From NCBI GenBank assembly GCA_945888535.1, contig CAMDAN010000032.1, positions 1 to 23,139 on the forward strand: 23,139 bases of DNA. Reading direction: 5' to 3'. The stretch is from Bordetella parapertussis. GTDB taxonomy: Bacteria; Pseudomonadota; Gammaproteobacteria; Burkholderiales; Burkholderiaceae_C. The notes beneath the pieces were generated by a model. That model saw only the letters and a list, made by a program, of their open reading frames with translations, searched no databases and was not told the origin of the DNA. Positions 21,543 through 23,139 of the stretch are shown piece by piece (within the stretch, counting starts at the first letter, position 1; each line of letters starts with the position of its first letter). The position numbers and the translations under genes are program-made.

Positions 21543-23139
21543 TCAGTGTGCAGCACTGCCGGCAGAGGTCTTGCCATCCAGACTAGGGTAGCGCACGTGC
21601 TCTACCAGTTCCTGAATGTCGCGGCCCGGTGCCTTGGTCAACAGAGACACGATGATGATCACCGCAAAGCCCAGTGGTACACCAAACAGGCCAGCCGAGA
21701 TGGGCGCAATGTCCCACCAGGTATTGGCCTTGATGATTTCAGGCGTGATGGCCGCACCGCCATGGGTAAGCTTGTACAGCCAAGGTTGGGTCGTCACCAT
21801 GTAATAGAAGGTGATTCCCAAACCTGCCACCATACCCAGAGACGCACCCCACTTATTGGCACGCTTCCAGAAGATTCCCAACGTCAATGCCGGGAAGAAA
21901 GCAGCCGCCGCAAACGAGAACGCCGCCGACACCAGGAACAAAATGTCCGCCGGTTTCTGCGCAGCAACATACGCGGCAGCCAGTGCCACCACCAGCAAGA
22001 GAGCCTTTGAAACCATCACACGACGTGCAGTCGAAGCATTGGGATCGAGCACCTTGTAGTACAGATCGTGGGACAACGCGTTGGCAATCGTCAACAGCAG
22101 GCCATCAGCAGTGGACAAAGCCGCAGCCAAGCCACCAGCAGCAACCATGCCCGATACCACATAGGGCAGGCCACCAATTTCAGGCGTAGCCAACACGATG
22201 ATGTCGCCACCAATCGATATCTCTGCCAACTGCAAAATACCGTCCTTGTTGATGTCCACTACCGATAGCAGGGATGCATCCACCATGCTCCAGCGTGCTA
22301 TCCACTCCGGCAAACTGGCAAAGGGCGTACCCACCAGTACCGTGTAGACCTCAAACTTGGCCAACACCGCCAGCGCTGGGGCCGTGAAGTACAGCAAGAA
22401 GATGAAGAACAGCGACCAGCTCACCGACTCACGCGCTTCACGCACCGAGGGTACCGTGTAGTAGCGCATCAAGATGTGTGGAAGTGCAGCAGTACCGATC
22501 ATCAGACAGAAGACCAGTGCCATGAAGTTCTTGCGTGAGATGTCCTGCGCCGCTTCATCTTTGCCAGGGAACGGTTGGGCGTGGCGAATCGGTGGCGCAG
22601 ATTTGGCAGCATTGGATGTACGCGCCGCAGTGTAGGCTGCCTTGGCGGCTGCCTCATCCACAGGCAATCCTGCCAATGCTTTCTCTGCAGCCTGAATATC
22701 GGCTACCGGTCCATTTGCGGCTTTCAGATCGTCAACCTTCTTTACTGCAGCCGCTTTGTCAGCAGCCATAGAGGCAGGGACGTCTTTGAGCTTCTCGACT
22801 GCAGCGTCAGAGCGCGCTTTGAAGATAGCGCGGACTTCCAGCTCCTTGGGGTCTTTGAGCAACAGCTCTTCCTTAGCCGTGACCTTTTCAAGCGTGTAGC
22901 CGTAGACAACCTGGGGTACAGGAACACCGGTGTGCTTCACCGACAGCCAGATCACGGGCAGCAAATAGGCGATGATCAAGATCACGTACTGTGCGACCTG
23001 GGTCCAGGTGACCGCGCGCATTCCACCAAGGAAGGAGCACACCAAAATACCAGCCAAGCCAGCAAAAATTCCAACCTCAAAGGCCAAGCCTGTCAAACGT
23101 GCCGTGATCAAGCCCACGCCATAAATCTGCGCTACCACA
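21543..23139 (-). CDS. Sodium:solute symporter (VC_2705-like), 5' end missing
   Basis: The C-terminal 531 residues of a sodium/solute symporter, probably of the VC_2705/ActP-like subfamily that carries small carboxylates such as acetate. The frame is still open at the right edge, so the start is outside. Typical segments are GTAALPHILMRYYTVPS, GMVAAGGLAAALSTADGLLLTIANALSHDLYYK (landmark only) and FPALTLGIFWKRANKWGA. About nine membrane spans are visible. Two unusual parts stand out: an alanine/lysine-rich hydrophilic insertion of about 120 residues (22530-22895), and an EF-hand-like loop D-I-N-K-D-G-I-L-Q-L-A-E (22221-22256). A small DUF4212 partner gene is often found upstream in this family, which would lie beyond the window. 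Substrate is inferred from the family only. Confidence 0.88.
   Translation of the reverse strand, partial: VVAQIYGVGLITARLTGLAFEVGIFAGLAGILVCSFLGGMRAVTWTQVAQYVILIIAYLLPVIWLSVKHTGVPVPQVVYGYTLEKVTAKEELLLKDPKELEVRAIFKARSDAAVEKLKDVPASMAADKAAAVKKVDDLKAANGPVADIQAAEKALAGLPVDEAAAKAAYTAARTSNAAKSAPPIRHAQPFPGKDEAAQDISRKNFMALVFCLMIGTAALPHILMRYYTVPSVREARESVSWSLFFIFLLYFTAPALAVLAKFEVYTVLVGTPFASLPEWIARWSMVDASLLSVVDINKDGILQLAEISIGGDIIVLATPEIGGLPYVVSGMVAAGGLAAALSTADGLLLTIANALSHDLYYKVLDPNASTARRVMVSKALLLVVALAAAYVAAQKPADILFLVSAAFSFAAAAFFPALTLGIFWKRANKWGASLGMVAGLGITFYYMVTTQPWLYKLTHGGAAITPEIIKANTWWDIAPISAGLFGVPLGFAVIIIVSLLTKAPGRDIQELVEHVRYPSLDGKTSAGSAAH

Overview
The window looks like chromosomal DNA of a betaproteobacterium, most likely Burkholderiales of the Comamonadaceae type. 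This is inferred from the gene content (a LiuR-type leucine/isovalerate cluster beside aceK and a beta-carbonic anhydrase, a DUF1289 gene, a long VC_2705-like sodium:solute symporter) and from the dense packing of genes. It was not tested by a database search. I see no tRNA, rRNA, CRISPR array, insertion sequence or phage gene, and no gene-free stretch longer than about 110 bases.

Left edge (1-2684): the 3' part of an acylglycerolphosphate acyltransferase gene (plsC), then a YgjP/SprT-like zinc metalloprotease, both on +. A metallo-beta-lactamase-fold hydrolase with a C-terminal winged helix follows on -.

First plus-strand block (2790-12636): liuR (MerR family), a PaaI-type hotdog thioesterase, liuA (isovaleryl-CoA dehydrogenase), a membrane-anchored LTA-synthase-like sulfatase-fold protein, carbonic anhydrase (can), aceK (isocitrate dehydrogenase kinase/phosphatase), a biosynthetic-type thiolase, a second acyl-CoA dehydrogenase, a single-domain rhodanese and a small SET-domain protein. 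A perfect 26-bp palindrome at 2685-2710 lies between liuR and the divergent hydrolase and is the likely LiuR operator.

Second block (12637-21446): an AraC-family regulator on - is divergent from liuB, a secreted alpha/beta hydrolase, liuD, a GhrA-like 2-hydroxyacid dehydrogenase, liuE, a DUF1289 protein and a DsbA-fold 2-hydroxychromene-2-carboxylate isomerase-like protein. An 11-bp-arm inverted repeat at 13680-13709 lies in the divergent region. A strong two-way terminator (21495-21528) separates this block from the convergent, right-truncated symporter gene.

How the genes fit together: LiuA, LiuB/LiuD and LiuE carry isovaleryl-CoA (from leucine) to acetyl-CoA and acetoacetate. The thiolase can finish acetoacetyl-CoA, carbonic anhydrase could supply bicarbonate to the biotin carboxylase, and AceK together with a GhrA-like reductase touches the glyoxylate branch that acetyl-CoA growth needs. 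The hydratase LiuC is not in the window. Most of this is recognisable metabolism. The less ordinary parts are the SET-domain gene, the LTA-synthase-like gene coupled to liuA, the secreted hydrolase between liuB and liuD, the two palindromic control sites, and the EF-hand loop in the symporter.
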